The position numbers and the translations under genes were made by a program. A stretch of 64,000 nucleotides of DNA, from assembly GCF_947654165.1 (NCBI RefSeq), contig NZ_CANTKB010000001.1, positions 1 through 64,000 on the forward strand, read 5' to 3'. This document shows, one piece after another, positions 42,015-53,489 of this stretch. Position 1 is the first letter of the stretch. Each line of letters starts with the position of its first letter. The stretch comes from an uncultured Blautia sp. (GTDB lineage: Bacteria > Bacillota > Clostridia > Lachnospirales > Lachnospiraceae). The notes under the pieces are model-generated. The model was given only the letters and a program-made list of their open reading frames with translations, was not told the origin of the DNA and searched no databases.

Positions 42015-43895
42015 TCAAAGTTCCACTGCTTGTTTCCTCACAGCCGAAGGATGGCTGCCCCTCTGTTCTGCAATCCGGGCTTTCGCATTTTCCAGTTTTT
42101 CCAGTACAGACGGCCTGCGGGGGCTGTCCGCAACAACGGCTTCCTCCGCTACCCTCCCGGCATAATTTACCTTGCTTCTCGGCTGGTCTGCCGCCTCTGT
42201 CACCTCCTCCGCTCCAAGCGCTTCCGAGGGGCCTTTTTCGTCCATATTCAGTAGCACGTTCAGCTCTGCCAGACGTTCAGACTTTTCCGCCAGCTCTTCT
42301 TCCTTGTCAAAGGGTTTTGCCACTTCCTCTTTCGCTGTCTCTAACTGCTTCTGTAATGTTTCCAGCTTCTGCTGTGTTTCTGCTACTTTCTTTTCAATGC
42401 CGGACAGCGCATTGCTGATCCTCTGCAGATTCCCCAGAGCATCCTTCCCGACCTCAATCTTATAGCTGCACTGGCGTTTCAACGTCACCATATATTTCTG
42501 GTTAAAGCTGTCAAACTCCGCACTCATCTGGAATCCGTAAAATTCCCCGACCTGCCCGGAGGTTTTCACCGCCTTTAGCCCGGCGCAGGCAGCGATCAGC
42601 GCTGTCCCCGCCTCTTTTCTGTCCGTGTATTCCTTGCCGCCAATCGTCATGGAAAACTCGTCCTTTTCTTTCCCCTTTTCCAAGAGCGGCTTCACTGCCT
42701 GGGAATCGGATTTCAGCCCCTCCAGACGTTCTTTCGCCGCTGTAATCTGCATGGGATAATTTTTAGCGATATCCTCCTCCAAACGGTACTTCTGGCTGGT
42801 GTGGTTGGCTTTCATCAGTTTCAGCTTGCTCACCTGGATGTCCAGATCCATCTTTTCCTTGATATACGGATTTCCCGTGGCAAGAGCCTTGATTTCCGCA
42901 TAGGAAAGCGCCGCATCATCCACATCCTCACAGGCACGGACAGGGCTTTTTGAAGTCATGATTTGGCTTATGAATTTCTGCTTGTTTTCCAAAATCTGCC
43001 ACATATAGGCATCGAAGGTGTTTTCCGTCACATACCGGAAGATCTTTACCTTTTTATTCTGGTTTCCCTGCCGGAGAATACGCCCCTCCTGTTGTTCCAG
43101 GTCTGCCGGCTTCCACGGGCAGTCCAGATGATGGAGAGCGATCAGCCTGTCCTGAATATTGGTTCCCGCCCCCAGCTTTGGCGTTGAACCAAGCAGGATA
43201 CGCACTTTCCCGGAACGCACCTTTGCGAACAGTTCCGCTTTTTTTGTCTCTGTCCCTGCTTCATGGATAAAGGCGATTTCCTCCCTGGGAATGCCTTTTG
43301 CCACCAGCTTTTCCCTCACATCATCATATACATTAAAAGAGCCGTCATTTTTCGGTGTGGAAAGGTCACAGAAGATAAGCTGTGTGGAACGGTTCTGTGC
43401 TGTCTCCCGCCAGATATCAAAGGCATTTTTTACGCAACGGTTTACCTTGCTGTCCGGGTAATCCGGGAGCATATCGTTGATAAGTCTCTGATCCAGGGCG
43501 CACTTACGTCCATCATTGGTGATCTTAAGCATATTATCTTCACGAGGCTCCACAGCGCCGGCCCGCACCATTTCCGCCCGGTCAGCAAAGGTACTGACCA
43601 GATCTTCCTGCTCCGGGCTGGGCTTCAATACCTCATTGATGTACTCTGCTTCAGGCACAGGGAGATGCAGCATATCCGCTGTCTGAATATCAGCAGATTC
43701 TTTAAACAGGGAAATTAACTCCGGAAGATTAAAAAAACGGGCGAACCGTGTTTTTGCACGGTATCCCGTACCTTCCGGCGATAACTCTATCGCCGTCACT
43801 GTCTCCCCAAAAGCGGCGGCCCAGGAGTCAAAATGTCCCAGACCCATCTTCTGGATGGTATCGTACTGCAGGTAACGCATGATCGTATAAAGCTC
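42015..43895 (-). CDS. LtrC-like methylase-helicase, 3' exon (C-terminal 626 residues)
   Basis: The C-terminal part of a giant SNF2-type helicase interrupted by a group II intron. The exon starts at codon GAG (43895), giving ELYTIMRYLQYDTIQKMGLGHFDSW. Helicase C motifs: STQLIFCDLSTP, RILLGSTPKLGAGTNIQDRLIALHHLDCPWKPADLEQQEGRILRQGNQ (motifs V and VI). A coiled coil near the end (KKVAETQQKLETLQKQLETAKEEV) and an Arg/Pro tail finish the protein. It is in frame with the 5' exon once the intron is removed, giving about 2750 residues. Without splicing this part has no start of its own; the frame that continues to 44003 merely reads intron domains V and VI. Confidence 0.9.
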   Translation of the reverse strand, partial: ELYTIMRYLQYDTIQKMGLGHFDSWAAAFGETVTAIELSPEGTGYRAKTRFARFFNLPELISLFKESADIQTADMLHLPVPEAEYINEVLKPSPEQEDLVSTFADRAEMVRAGAVEPREDNMLKITNDGRKCALDQRLINDMLPDYPDSKVNRCVKNAFDIWRETAQNRSTQLIFCDLSTPKNDGSFNVYDDVREKLVAKGIPREEIAFIHEAGTETKKAELFAKVRSGKVRILLGSTPKLGAGTNIQDRLIALHHLDCPWKPADLEQQEGRILRQGNQNKKVKIFRYVTENTFDAYMWQILENKQKFISQIMTSKSPVRACEDVDDAALSYAEIKALATGNPYIKEKMDLDIQVSKLKLMKANHTSQKYRLEEDIAKNYPMQITAAKERLEGLKSDSQAVKPLLEKGKEKDEFSMTIGGKEYTDRKEAGTALIAACAGLKAVKTSGQVGEFYGFQMSAEFDSFNQKYMVTLKRQCSYKIEVGKDALGNLQRISNALSGIEKKVAETQQKLETLQKQLETAKEEVAKPFDKEEELAEKSERLAELNVLLNMDEKGPSEALGAEEVTEAADQPRSKVNYAGRVAEEAVVADSPRRPSVLEKLENAKARIAEQRGSHPSAVRKQAVEL

Positions 43896-43957
43896 ATAAG
43901 GTAGGAAACGCCACGCCATACTTCCTTTCGTCCGTGGTCTTGGCGTAACCCCCTCCA

Positions 43958-43991
43958 GAACCGTGCTTACACCTCTCGATGTACACGGCTC
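43958..43991 (-). ncRNA. group II intron domain V catalytic hairpin
   Basis: 34 bases on the minus strand: GAGCCGTGTACATCG... to ...AAGCACGGTTC. GAGCCGTG pairs with CACGGTTC, the AGC catalytic triad is in place, and the upper stem GTACA/TGTAA-type is capped by a short loop. It begins nine bases after the reverse transcriptase stop codon. Confidence 0.9.
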
Positions 43992-43999
43992 GCCATCTT

Positions 44000-45814
44000 T
44001 CATAGTTTAAGTGATTTTGTCTTTGCTTCTTCGTAGCATTTCGGGCAGAGAGCCAATGACTTCCGCCTTTTCAGTAACATCAGTTCATCAAATTCATTAT
44101 CAGCGTTCAAATCTTTTAAGCGCTTTATATGGTGCATATACACTTTCACGGGGTTTGCTCCGCACATCTCGCATTGTCCGCTTTTTAAACGTCCTGCAAG
44201 ACTATTCGGTTTTATCTGCCCTCTGTATTTCGGCATAATGTCTACAAATTCAGGTGCGATATTGTTATTACGCCTAAATCCTTCATTGTAAAACTCACAC
44301 CGCTTTGTTCCACTCTTGGTTTTGTAATCTGCGCCAAAGTCGCCCTTTACGCTACGGTATTTCTTATACATCTTCATAACAGAAGAATTATATTTTGCCG
44401 CCAACGTCTTTAAACAGCTTCCACGCATGATAGAATGAAATTTCCCCAGATTGCATACATTGATTGCTAACCTGTAATAATTGTACAATCCTCTGATTTC
44501 AGAATTATATTTACTGATGATTGCCACATCGTCTAATGGCATAAGCGCCCCTCTGTGGAGTGGCTTCCAAATCTCTTTGCCGTTTTCGTCTTTTTTGATT
44601 TTAAACGCACCGTATTCGTGCAGTTTCGCAATCCATTTTTCTTTCGGCATATATAACTGCACTTTTCCATACCACACCCGTTGCAGACCTTTTTTCGTCC
44701 GCTTTGTGTCCTGACTTCTTGATATTCTTATGTCGTATCCAAGATACCGCACCTTTTCAGAGGAATGGGTAACGTGAGTTTTCTCCTCCGACATTGTGAG
44801 ATTTAGCTTGTCTTTTAGAAATATCTTTACCTGTTCCTTGATATTTTCAGCATCCTGCTTTGAACCTGTTATTGAAATCAGGAAATCGTCAGCGTAACGG
44901 TTGTATTGAAGTCTTTTGTAATTCTCATCCATCTCGTCTAAATGTGGTGTGGACAACATCACTTTCCTTGCTTCTTTAAATGCTGCTAGGTTTGCTTCTG
45001 TGCGCTCTATTTCCAGATTTTTCTGCGCTTTCCGATAAGCCCAGCGTACCTTATCATGGTCTTTGTGGACTTTACGGCTTCTTGTATCGCCTTTGTCAAA
45101 ACTCTTTTTCATCCTTGCCATGAACTCATCAAGTTCATTCAGATAGATGTTGGCAAGTATCGGACTGACACCGGAGCCTTGTGGACTGCCGGAGTACGTT
45201 TCATGGTATGTCCACTGTTCCATATATCCTGCCCTTAGAAACTTCCACATCAGCGATATGAACGCTTCATCTTTTATGCGCTTTCTCAAAAGCTGTATTG
45301 TGATATGGTGGTCGAAGCTGTCAAAACAAGCCTTAATGTCTCCTTCGATTATCCACTTTGCACCAGTGAACAGCGTTACGATTTCTTTTAACGCTGTGTG
45401 GCAACTTCTTTTCGGTCTGAAACCATGTGAATTATCAGAGAATGTCGGCTCATAGATTGCTTCAAGTATCATACGGACAACTTCCTGTAACAGTTTATCG
45501 TCCGTTGACGGAATCCCCAATGGGCGCTTTTTACTGCTGTTTTTCTTCGCAATATAAACACGCCTTGCAGGGTTCGGCTGGTATGAGTGGTCTCTCAGCT
45601 TCTGAATGAGCTTTTCAATGCGCTCCATGCTCATACCGTCAAGAGTGAATCCGTCTGCACCTGCCGTCATGCTCCCCTGAGAGGTCGCAATATTCTGGTA
45701 TGCAAGCAGATAGAACTCTGGGTTGTACAGGTTACGGTATAATCTCTCGTACCTGTACTCTTTGTTTTTTGCTTTTTCACTTAAACTTTTCAATACATTT
45801 TCGGGACTTCTCAT
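44000..45814 (-). CDS. ltrA: group II intron reverse transcriptase/maturase with HNH endonuclease
   Basis: A 604-residue intron-encoded protein. The reverse transcriptase palm includes RPLGIPSTDDKLLQEVVRMILEAIYEPTF, SHGFRPKRSCHTAL, GSPQGSGVSPILANIYLNELD and the catalytic RYADDFLI. Domain X (maturase) follows, and the C-terminus is an HNH-type zinc module (CEMCGANPVKVYMHHIKRLKDL ... LALCPKCYEE) that cuts the second target strand. All parts look intact, so the intron may splice and retrohome. The start at 45814 has GTGAGG upstream. It lies in intron domain IV. The gene symbol is used for the family function, not for orthology to the Lactococcus gene. Confidence 0.95.
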   Translation of the reverse strand: MRSPENVLKSLSEKAKNKEYRYERLYRNLYNPEFYLLAYQNIATSQGSMTAGADGFTLDGMSMERIEKLIQKLRDHSYQPNPARRVYIAKKNSSKKRPLGIPSTDDKLLQEVVRMILEAIYEPTFSDNSHGFRPKRSCHTALKEIVTLFTGAKWIIEGDIKACFDSFDHHITIQLLRKRIKDEAFISLMWKFLRAGYMEQWTYHETYSGSPQGSGVSPILANIYLNELDEFMARMKKSFDKGDTRSRKVHKDHDKVRWAYRKAQKNLEIERTEANLAAFKEARKVMLSTPHLDEMDENYKRLQYNRYADDFLISITGSKQDAENIKEQVKIFLKDKLNLTMSEEKTHVTHSSEKVRYLGYDIRISRSQDTKRTKKGLQRVWYGKVQLYMPKEKWIAKLHEYGAFKIKKDENGKEIWKPLHRGALMPLDDVAIISKYNSEIRGLYNYYRLAINVCNLGKFHSIMRGSCLKTLAAKYNSSVMKMYKKYRSVKGDFGADYKTKSGTKRCEFYNEGFRRNNNIAPEFVDIMPKYRGQIKPNSLAGRLKSGQCEMCGANPVKVYMHHIKRLKDLNADNEFDELMLLKRRKSLALCPKCYEEAKTKSLKL

Positions 45815-46401
45815 AATGCCTCACGCACCTTTCCTTATTATTTGTATTGAAGAAAGACTGTCTCCCTTCGCCATGTGGACGGCTTTCCCGTCCTCGGACT
45901 ACTACGGAGACTCTGTTGCCATAGTAAATATTCAGAGTCACTTTTCTCATAGCACTCATAGCCGATTTTCGGCATTTTACCTTAGGCAATCCCCGTTTAG
46001 AACTGTAATAACATAAGCCTGTTATGATTTCGGATGTGACGTTCGTCGTTTTCCATTATCCTATGGCTGATTTACTCTGGGTATCTTGTGGATACGCATG
46101 GCCGACTCATATCCACCAGAGTACATGCGAGTATAACTTCCTTACGCATGGAGCAACATTTTGCCCAATCTCCGACTGTCATTCAGGCAGTTTAGCTTTC
46201 ATCCTTATTCATAACTTTTCGCCACTACCACGCAAACACTTTGGAAGTTTCCGTGTTTCGTGCCCTCCGACATGCTACACTCCCCATCGGGTTTCCCCTT
46301 TTGGATAAGTCGGGTGACGATAGGGTGCGGATTATTCCGCTTTGATACCTTGCCCTATTACTTGCTCAAGGTAAGATTATTACAGCCCCTTACGGGCGCA
46401 C

Positions 46402-49400
46402 CACCATACTGTTTGAGACAGGCGTCCCCGTAGCGAAAGTCACGCCACGCCCGCCGGTGATCTCGTCCAGATACTGGCACTTTGCAAACATATCAGAACT
46501 TTTCTGTGCGTCCGTCTGTGCGATCCCCGCAATGTTCCTCATTTTGGTATAAAGAAACAGATTTTTGTAAAAATGACTCTCATCCACGAACAGCCGGTCT
46601 ACACCGAGCTGCTCAAATGTCACCACATCATCTTTTCTGGACTGATCATTGAGCCGCTCCAGTTTCGTTTCCAGGTTCTTCCTTGTCTTTTCCATCTGCT
46701 TTACGGTATAGTGTGTTCCTTCCTGGGCAGCCGCCTCCTCAATCGCCATGGTGATCTCATCAATCTGTTTTTCAATGGACAATGCCTGCCGTTCTCGTGA
46801 CAAGGGAATCCGCTCAAACTGGCTGTGGCCAATGATGATAGCGTCATAATCCCCTGTAGCGATCCGGGAACAGAACTTCTTCCGATTAGCAGGCTCAAAG
46901 TCTTTTTTCGTTGCCACAAGCACATTGGCGTTTGGATACAGCCGCAGGAAGTCGCTGCCCCATTGTTCCGTCAAGTGGTTTGGAACTACATATAAATTCT
47001 TCTGCGACAATCCAAGCCGCTTACTCTCCATGCCGGCAGCGATCATCTGAAAAGTCTTTCCCGCACCCACGCAATGGGCAAGCAGCGTATTATGTCCGTA
47101 AAGGATATGGGCAACGGCGTTCTTCTGGTGGGGCATCAGCGTGATTTCCGGTGTCATCCCGGCAAACTGGATATGGCTGCCGTCATATTCACGGGGCCGG
47201 ATACTGTTGAAAAGCTCATTATATTTCCTGCAGAGCGTCTCACGCCTGTCCATATCCCGGAAGATCCATTCCCGGAAAGATTCTTTGATCAGCTCCTGCT
47301 TCTGCTGTGCAAGCATAGTTTCTTTTTTATTGAGGACTCTCTTTTCATTGCCATCTTCTTGCACTGTGTCATAAATTTTCGTGTCACGAAGGTTTAAGGC
47401 ATCCTCCAAAAGCCGATAGGCATTTGCCCGCTGTGTACCGTAAGTGGCAGTCACACGGGGATTGCGATAGTCCGCATTTTTCCCACTCACATTCCACTGA
47501 CCGTTGACCGGGGCATATTTGACTTCAATCTGCCGTCCAAGCAGATAATCCGGCGTACCAAACGTCTCTCCCATAAACTGCGTAATATACTCTGGCTCGA
47601 TCCATGTAGCGCCCAGACGTACTTCAATCTCTGACGCATCCAGGTCTTTCGGCTGCACCCGCTCTAATGCCTGAACATTGATCTCGTACTCTGGATGATT
47701 CTCCGCAAAAGTTCTTGCTGTTGCCAGCTTCTCCCGCACATTGCCGGACAAGTATTCATCCGAGGTTTCCCACGCTTCCGTTACCGGGTTTTTGAAGATA
47801 ACTCCTGCCAGATCTTCGGCCACTTGCTCTTCTGTTTTCCTGGAAAGCTCCGCCATAAATGGCACATCTACTTTGGCCCGTTCCCCAATGGACACGGCTA
47901 AAGCTTCACTGGCTATATCCACAGAAGTCACCGCTTCCGGCTTCCGGATCGTCCGTTTGGTGAAAATATCCGCTTTCCGTTTCAGATTCCCGCTTTCATC
48001 CAGGATTTCCAATGAGGCGAGCAGACAATAACTGCTGTCCTGGGAGAACGCCCGCTTGTTGGCATTGCTGCTGATCAGCCCGTATCTTCCGGTAAAGCGG
48101 TCATATGCCTGATTGAGTTTCTCCTGCAGGGCATGGACTTTTTCATCACTTCCATCCTCTAGCTGGCACTGCAGAAGTGCCCGCGTCAAGTCACGAAGCT
48201 CGATCATCCCCAGAACACGCTCTGTTGTCATAGCCGGAAGCTCCACCCGGTTCATACGGGAGTTTTCCCGGTAATACACAGCGCCATCCACGTTGGCAAA
48301 GCTGAAATTTTTAATGGACGGGTCTGCCGGTATGGAAGTATCAATTTCTCCTAAGTCAGAATCCTCCAACTCGATCTCTGTGATCGTGCCGTGGATATGG
48401 CTGACCGCCTCCTTTAGCTGCTCCGCCAGGTCAGCGCTCTCAATAGGCTGACAGGTGAGCTGTGGCCCAAAAGGGCCGGAAACAATCTTCTGCTCCCCAA
48501 GCACCATCTCCGGATGGTTCTGGAAATAGCGGTTGACAGTGACAAAGTTATGGGAGGTTTCCCCTTTGTCATTGGTATACTCCTCCCGCAAAAGTTCATC
48601 CGTTTGTACCCACTCCGGCAGCTCCTTCCCAAGCATCCGGGGAGCATCCAGCTTCTGCAGGAACAGGATATCCGTATTCATCCTCGTCCCGGCATTGGCC
48701 TGGAACGCATTGTTTGGCAGACGGATCGCTCCAAGCAGCTCACAGCGCTGTGCAATATATTCTCTGGCTTTCGCATCCTGCTTGTCCATGGTTCCGCCGC
48801 TGATCCCATTAGACGTTACAAAGGCGATCACACCGCCAGGACGTACTTTATCAATTGTCTTTGCAATGAAGTAATCGTGGACGAAAAATTTCTGCCGGTC
48901 ATAGCGACGGTCTATCAGCTTATATCCGCCAAAGGGAATATTTCCCACCGCCACATCAAAGAAACCGTCCGGAAACTCCGTCTTTTCAAATCCGCTGATG
49001 GTAATATCCGCTTCCGGGTAAAGGAGCTTTGCGATCCTTCCGGAAATGCTGTCAAGCTCCACACCATACATGTTCAGCCCGTCCATGCCCTCCGGCACCA
49101 GACCCAGGAAATTTCCGATCCCGCAGGACGGCTCCAGAACATTTCCTTTCTCCAGTCCCATATTTTCCAGTGCTTCATACATGGCTTTGATCACCACCGG
49201 CGGCGTGTAAAAGGCGTTCAGGGTGGATTCCCTTGCCGCCTTATATTCCTCCGGATCAAGTTCCGCATACAGTTCGATAAATTCATCCGACCATTCTTTA
49301 TTGCGTTCCTCGAATGCTTCCTGCAGGCCGCCCCATCCCACATAGCGGGATAAAATTTCCTGTTCTTCCGGTGTGGCGGTTGTCCGTCCTTCCTGTTCGA

Positions 49401-52400
49401 TCTGATGGAGCAGACGGATTGCATCCATGTTGGCACGGAACTTTTCTTTTGCGCTCCCGGTTCCAATAGTCTCGTCTGTAATACGAAAATTGACCGCCTT
49501 TCCCTGCTGTCCTACAGCCGGAGCCGGTTCCTTTTCCACTGGCTCTAAAGGGATATGGTAATACTGCCGGATGGTGTTGATGGTGTCCAGTGACATCACC
49601 TCTGTGGTAAGATGTTCCAGCTCCCTCTTTACAGCCGCCTGGTTGTCTGTCTCCAGGCGCTCCAGTACGTCAAGAATCAACTGCATCTGTTCCGGGGAGA
49701 ACTCCGGGTTTAACACCGGCGTCACATCCTGTCCTTTTTCAGCGGCTGCATAGATGACATCCACCTGCTCCGGGGAAAGCACATCAAAGGATACCCCCGC
49801 TTTCTCCATCTTTTCCGTGATCTGTTCCTCAAGGACAGTATAAATGGCATCCTGTTCTTCTTCCGTCAAGATCCTCTCTGACTGCCCCGGCTCCCGTTTT
49901 TCCAGTTCCTGTCCTGGTTCATCCGTTTCCGACGTCTCCACTGGAGATACCTTTTCTCCTGCATTTTCCGGCTCTGTTACCGTTTCTGGAGTTGTCTCCG
50001 CTTCTTCTGTCTGTTTCGCTATTATCTCCTGTGGCTCTTTTTCCGGAACACTTTCTCCCATAAAGTCAAAGAGAGACAACTGCTGTCCTGTTGCCTCCAC
50101 TTCTATCTCTTTCTTCTGTTCCGGAAATATCGTATACGTTCCGTCAATATAATCATGGATCACCGAGAGGGTTTCCGCCCTTTCCTCATACTCCGGGAAG
50201 TCCAAAGGTAAGGCAGCAAGGGCGGCGTCCATCTTTGATGCCAATTCTTCTGCAGTATCCGGTTCTTCCAGAAGCTGCGGCAGACGTTTCCTTGCATCCT
50301 CGTTCAAAAGATCTTCTTGAAATGGCCGCTCGATCTCCTCCGGCATCCGGGAATAAAAACGGATGATCCTCCTGGCCAGAACCTCCCGTTCATATGCCGG
50401 CATACGGGAGTAGTCCCCGGCTTTCAGGTACATCCCCTGGTCTATGAGCTGTTGGACACGCTTTGCTGCCTGGGGCCACTTCAAAAGTTCTGTAGCTTCC
50501 GGTTTTAAATAATCCCCCCGACATAGTTTGATCCCTTTCCCGTCATAGTCCGCATGGGAATCATCTGCCCCGGATAAGGCATGGCTGCACCCGCCGATCC
50601 CATATCTTTCTTTGAGGAAATCTGCCTTTTCCTTTGCTGTTTTCTCCTGGATAAAAAAAGCGTAGGTACTTAAACGTCCATCCGAGTAAGGGCCTCCCCC
50701 GGCAAGAAACGAATCAATCTCATCCTGGGTAATAAAAATTTCATGTTCCTGCCACTGAAAGCCTTCTCTTGACTGATAAGGCACTGCTTCCTTTGCAAAC
50801 TTCTGGAACTGTGCTGCCACTTTGTCCGGGCGGTAATGGTGAAACCTCATTAAATCTTTGTCAGTTTCATAGGCTTCTGCCAGCCCCGCCAGACGCTCAT
50901 TTAACTCTGCCAGATACTCTGGCTGTGCGATCAGCTTTTCAATCCGCTCTGTCTTTTCAGGATAACCATATCCAAATTGGTGTTCTGTTCCAAAAACAAT
51001 CTCCGCTACACCTTCCGCCATATCCCCGTGCATAAAGGCAAGCGCCTGTGCATGTTCTTTTATGGCGTTTTCTCTTGCTGCATCCAGAACCGCCTGGGGA
51101 GCATATTCCCCCTGCCTTAAAAGCTGATGAATCCGCCCGCTCACATCCTCCCAGGACAGAAATGTTTTATCCAGAATCCGGTCATGTACGGTATGCCCCA
51201 CAGCGATCTGCATCCCCAGCTCATCATACCAGACAGAATACTCTTTCCCACCGATCACAAGCCCGATACCGCCCGTGCCATACTCCCGCCGCACAAAATC
51301 CGTGTATTCCTCCGGTGTCTGCTCAACCATGAAATTATAGATGATCCGCAGATGGCTTCTGTCTTTGTTGCCGCCTTTTCTTAAAACTTCATCAATCACA
51401 TCCGCAGGAATGGCAGTTTCCCCGGCATACAAAGCCGCCTGACGTTCCTCAATCGAACGGATCTGCTGTTCCACGGTGGGAAATTCGGGCAAAGATAAAG
51501 CAGAGGCTTCTATCTCCTCTGCTTCACTCAAATCCTGTTCTGTTGTTTCTTCGCTTAGCTGTATACCAATTCCGTCAGCACGGTTTCCTCCGCCATCTGT
51601 GTCAGGCTGTTCATATGCGCTGTCCACGCCATCTGATCCGTCTCTTTGTCCGGTGCCGGATATGTCGTAAGAAGCCCGTCCAGAAGAATCTCCTGCCTCT
51701 CCTGCGCCGCTTTCTCGGTCTCTGCCAGATGGCTGTCCAACTTCCCGCTGACCAGCAGGCTCTGGTACAGGTTCTCCTTGTGTTCTCTCAGGTATGTCCT
51801 CCGCAGCATCCCGTATTTCCCGATGGTCTGCGGTTCTTCCGTCAGCGTCAGGTTCGGAAACAGGTAATCGCCCTTGCGGTGATAGGTCAGTTCCATTTGC
51901 TTTCCCTCCTTCATCATTTTTGCTTTCACGAATTAACGTGTTAAATTCATTATAAGACACTTCCTGTTTGTTTGCAACCGTTTTCTCTGGATTTTCCAGG
52001 AGATTTTCTTTCTGCCATACTTCCCTATCAGCCTGTCGGATCGTGCGTCCAATGTCCCGGAGTACCGGCTCCGCAAGCTGGCTTGTGGCATTCCCCAAAA
52101 AAGCCAGGACAGACAGGTCGTTATAATCCGTAATCCCAAAGAAATCCGCTTCCTCCAGGTATTCCGCCGGCTCCAGTCCACAGCGCCGTGCCAGGGTATA
52201 AAAGGCACTGTTTTCCAGAAGAGTACGGAACTCCACCCGCATCGTATCCTCGTCCAATCCCTCCAGGAACGTACCGGGGATGGCATACTCCATGCCGTCC
52301 ATAGCTTCCTCTAAACTGTCCGCCGCCATGTCCTCTGCAACCTGCCGCAGCGCAGAGGGCAGGTCTGGAGCATCCTCCCCGTTTAACCCGTAAGTATCTA

Positions 52401-52773
52401 TCAGATGGTTCAGAAGCATTTCCCGCTGATCTTCTTTCAGCCGCCACAGATATGGTGTCCTTCCTCCCCTCACTGGATGGGTGTCTGATACGTCAAACAC
52501 ATACCGCAGCACTCGTCTCGGCCCGGTATCGTCAATCAGGGCAATCCCTTTCGCTCCCCGGTTCACCCACCGCCGCATCTTCTCATTCCACACTTCCAGC
52601 TCCGCACAGGCCGTAGCGTCCGGGCGCTGTGCATGGATCAGAAGTGTATCAGCGAAAGGATAGCGGTAGAGCCTGGAAGCAGTATCCAGATACCGCATCC
52701 AGTCCCGCGGGGAACCGCTGACTTCCTTTGCCGTCTCCCTTGCCAGGAAACGGATGTCATTCATTTTCGCCAT
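46402..52773 (-). CDS. LtrC-like methylase-helicase, 5' exon (N-terminal 2124 residues)
   Basis: The start is at 52773 (MAKMNDIRFL), with AGGAGG before it. Residues 1-110 resemble an ArdC-like ssDNA-binding domain. A long acidic linker and repeated element domains follow. Around residue 1210 there is an N6-adenine methyltransferase-like domain (VLEPSCGIGNFLGLVPEG ... VAVGNIPFGGY). Near 1900 the SNF2 motor starts: MPHQKNAVAHILYGHNTLLAHCVGAGKTF (Walker A), VVPNHLTEQWG and, near 2058, VDESHFYKN (DEAH-like). The exon ends in motif III ATGTPVSNSMV. Unspliced, translation stops four codons into the intron. Such proteins are large DNA-processing enzymes of Firmicute ICEs; their role in transfer is not settled. 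Confidence 0.9.
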
Positions 52774-52845
52774 ATAAATCCTCCTGTAAATCAAAGTTCT
52801 GTGTGCTTCTTTCTGCATAAGATCCCGGATATTTTTCTTTTCCCA

Positions 52846-52883
52846 TTTACAATATAAAGAAATTCAGTTATAATTTCTTTATA
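52846..52883 (+). promoter_or_regulatory. promoter and palindromic operator of the toxin-antitoxin pair
   Basis: TTTACA (52846-52851), 17 bases, TATAAT (52869-52874). The -10 sits in the centre and right arm of a perfect inverted repeat with 12-base arms TATAAAGAAATT / AATTTCTTTATA (52853-52883). This is the expected binding site for the antitoxin or the toxin-antitoxin complex, giving autorepression. AGGAGGT follows before the antitoxin ATG. Confidence 0.85.
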
Positions 52884-52896
52884 AGGAGGTGCTTTT

Positions 52897-53160
52897 ATGC
52901 CAAATATCCGTTCAAGCGCAGATCTGCGCAACAGCTATAACGAAATTTCCACTTTCTGCCATGAATATGCGGAGCCTGTTTTCATCACCAAAAACGGCAA
53001 AGGCGATCTTGCCGTTATGAGCATTGAGGCGTATGAACAGCTCGCAGGCCGCTGTGAGTTATACGGGCTTCTCCAGGAAGGCATGGATGACCTTTCTTCC
53101 GGGAAAACCCGCCCATTCTCTGAGGCAATGGCAGATATACGGAGCCGGCGCAGGCGATGA
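52897..53160 (+). CDS. type II antitoxin, Phd/YefM family
   Basis: An 87-residue antitoxin. The N-terminal DNA-binding part is MPNIRSSADLRNSYNEISTFCHEYAEPVFITKNGKGDLAVMSIEAYEQL, a clear Phd/YefM pattern; the C-terminal tail (LLQEGMDDLSSGKTRPFSEAMADIRSRRRR) would wrap the toxin. It overlaps the toxin ATG by 4 bases. It lies on the opposite strand in the gap between topB and the LtrC-like gene, a position that stabilises the element if lost from cells. Confidence 0.92.
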   Translation: MPNIRSSADLRNSYNEISTFCHEYAEPVFITKNGKGDLAVMSIEAYEQLAGRCELYGLLQEGMDDLSSGKTRPFSEAMADIRSRRRR

Positions 53161-53483
53161 GTTACCATCTGCATATCACCAGCGTTGCAGAACGGGATAT
53201 TTCCCAGGCTGCCGATTATATTGAGTTTGTCCTGAAAAATCCCAAAGCCGCTGACGATCTCCTTGAGGAAACGGATCAGAAGATCAATGCCTTGCTGCCG
53301 TTTCCCCAGGAACATCCCATTGTAGAGGATAAGCTGCTGGCTGCCTGGGGCATCCGCTTCACACAGATCAAAAACTATCTTGCTTTTTATGTGGTAGAAG
53401 AAAACCAGGTGACAGTGATCCGTTTCCTATATGCCAAAAGTGACTGGATCTCCATCTTAAAGGTAGGCTTTCCTCTCGTTTAA
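53157..53483 (+). CDS. type II toxin, RelE/ParE family
   Basis: A 108-residue toxin of the RelE/ParE fold: YHLHITSVAERDISQAADYIEFVLKNPKAADDLLEETDQKINALLPFPQEHPIVEDKLLAAWGIRFTQIKNYLAFYVVEENQVTVIRFLYAKSDW. The RIKNYLAFYVV-like strand and the late Arg (IRFLYAKSDW) match the family. It may be an mRNA interferase (RelE-type) or gyrase poison (ParE-type); sequence alone does not decide. It is followed at once by a strong terminator. Confidence 0.92.
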   Translation: MSYHLHITSVAERDISQAADYIEFVLKNPKAADDLLEETDQKINALLPFPQEHPIVEDKLLAAWGIRFTQIKNYLAFYVVEENQVTVIRFLYAKSDWISILKVGFPLV

Positions 53484-53489
53484 ACCTGA

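Larger units (their letters stand above)
43896..46401 (-). mobile_element. group II intron (2506 bases) with encoded reverse transcriptase
   Basis: Both ends can be placed to the base. The 5' end reads GTGCGCCCGTAAGGGG after exon codon GTG (last exon base 46402); the 3' end is CCTTAT before exon codon GAG (first base 43895), the GTGYG...AY rule. Removal joins ...NSMV to ELYTIMRYLQ in frame, restoring the conserved helicase sequence. A domain V hairpin is at 43958-43991 and a domain VI stem between it and the 3' end. About 587 bases before the reverse transcriptase gene hold the structured domains I-III and no other gene. The host gene is on the same strand, as needed for splicing. Confidence 0.95.

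Noticed and set aside
43896..44003. Apparent N-terminal extension of the C-terminal helicase piece starting MKDGEPCTS
   Set aside because: It translates intron domains V and VI; the exon really starts at the GAG codon at 43895 and is joined to the 5' exon by splicing.
46390..46401. Last four codons and stop of the 5' helicase frame (VRP-stop)
   Set aside because: These bases are the intron 5' end (GTGCGCCCGTAA), not coding sequence of the helicase.
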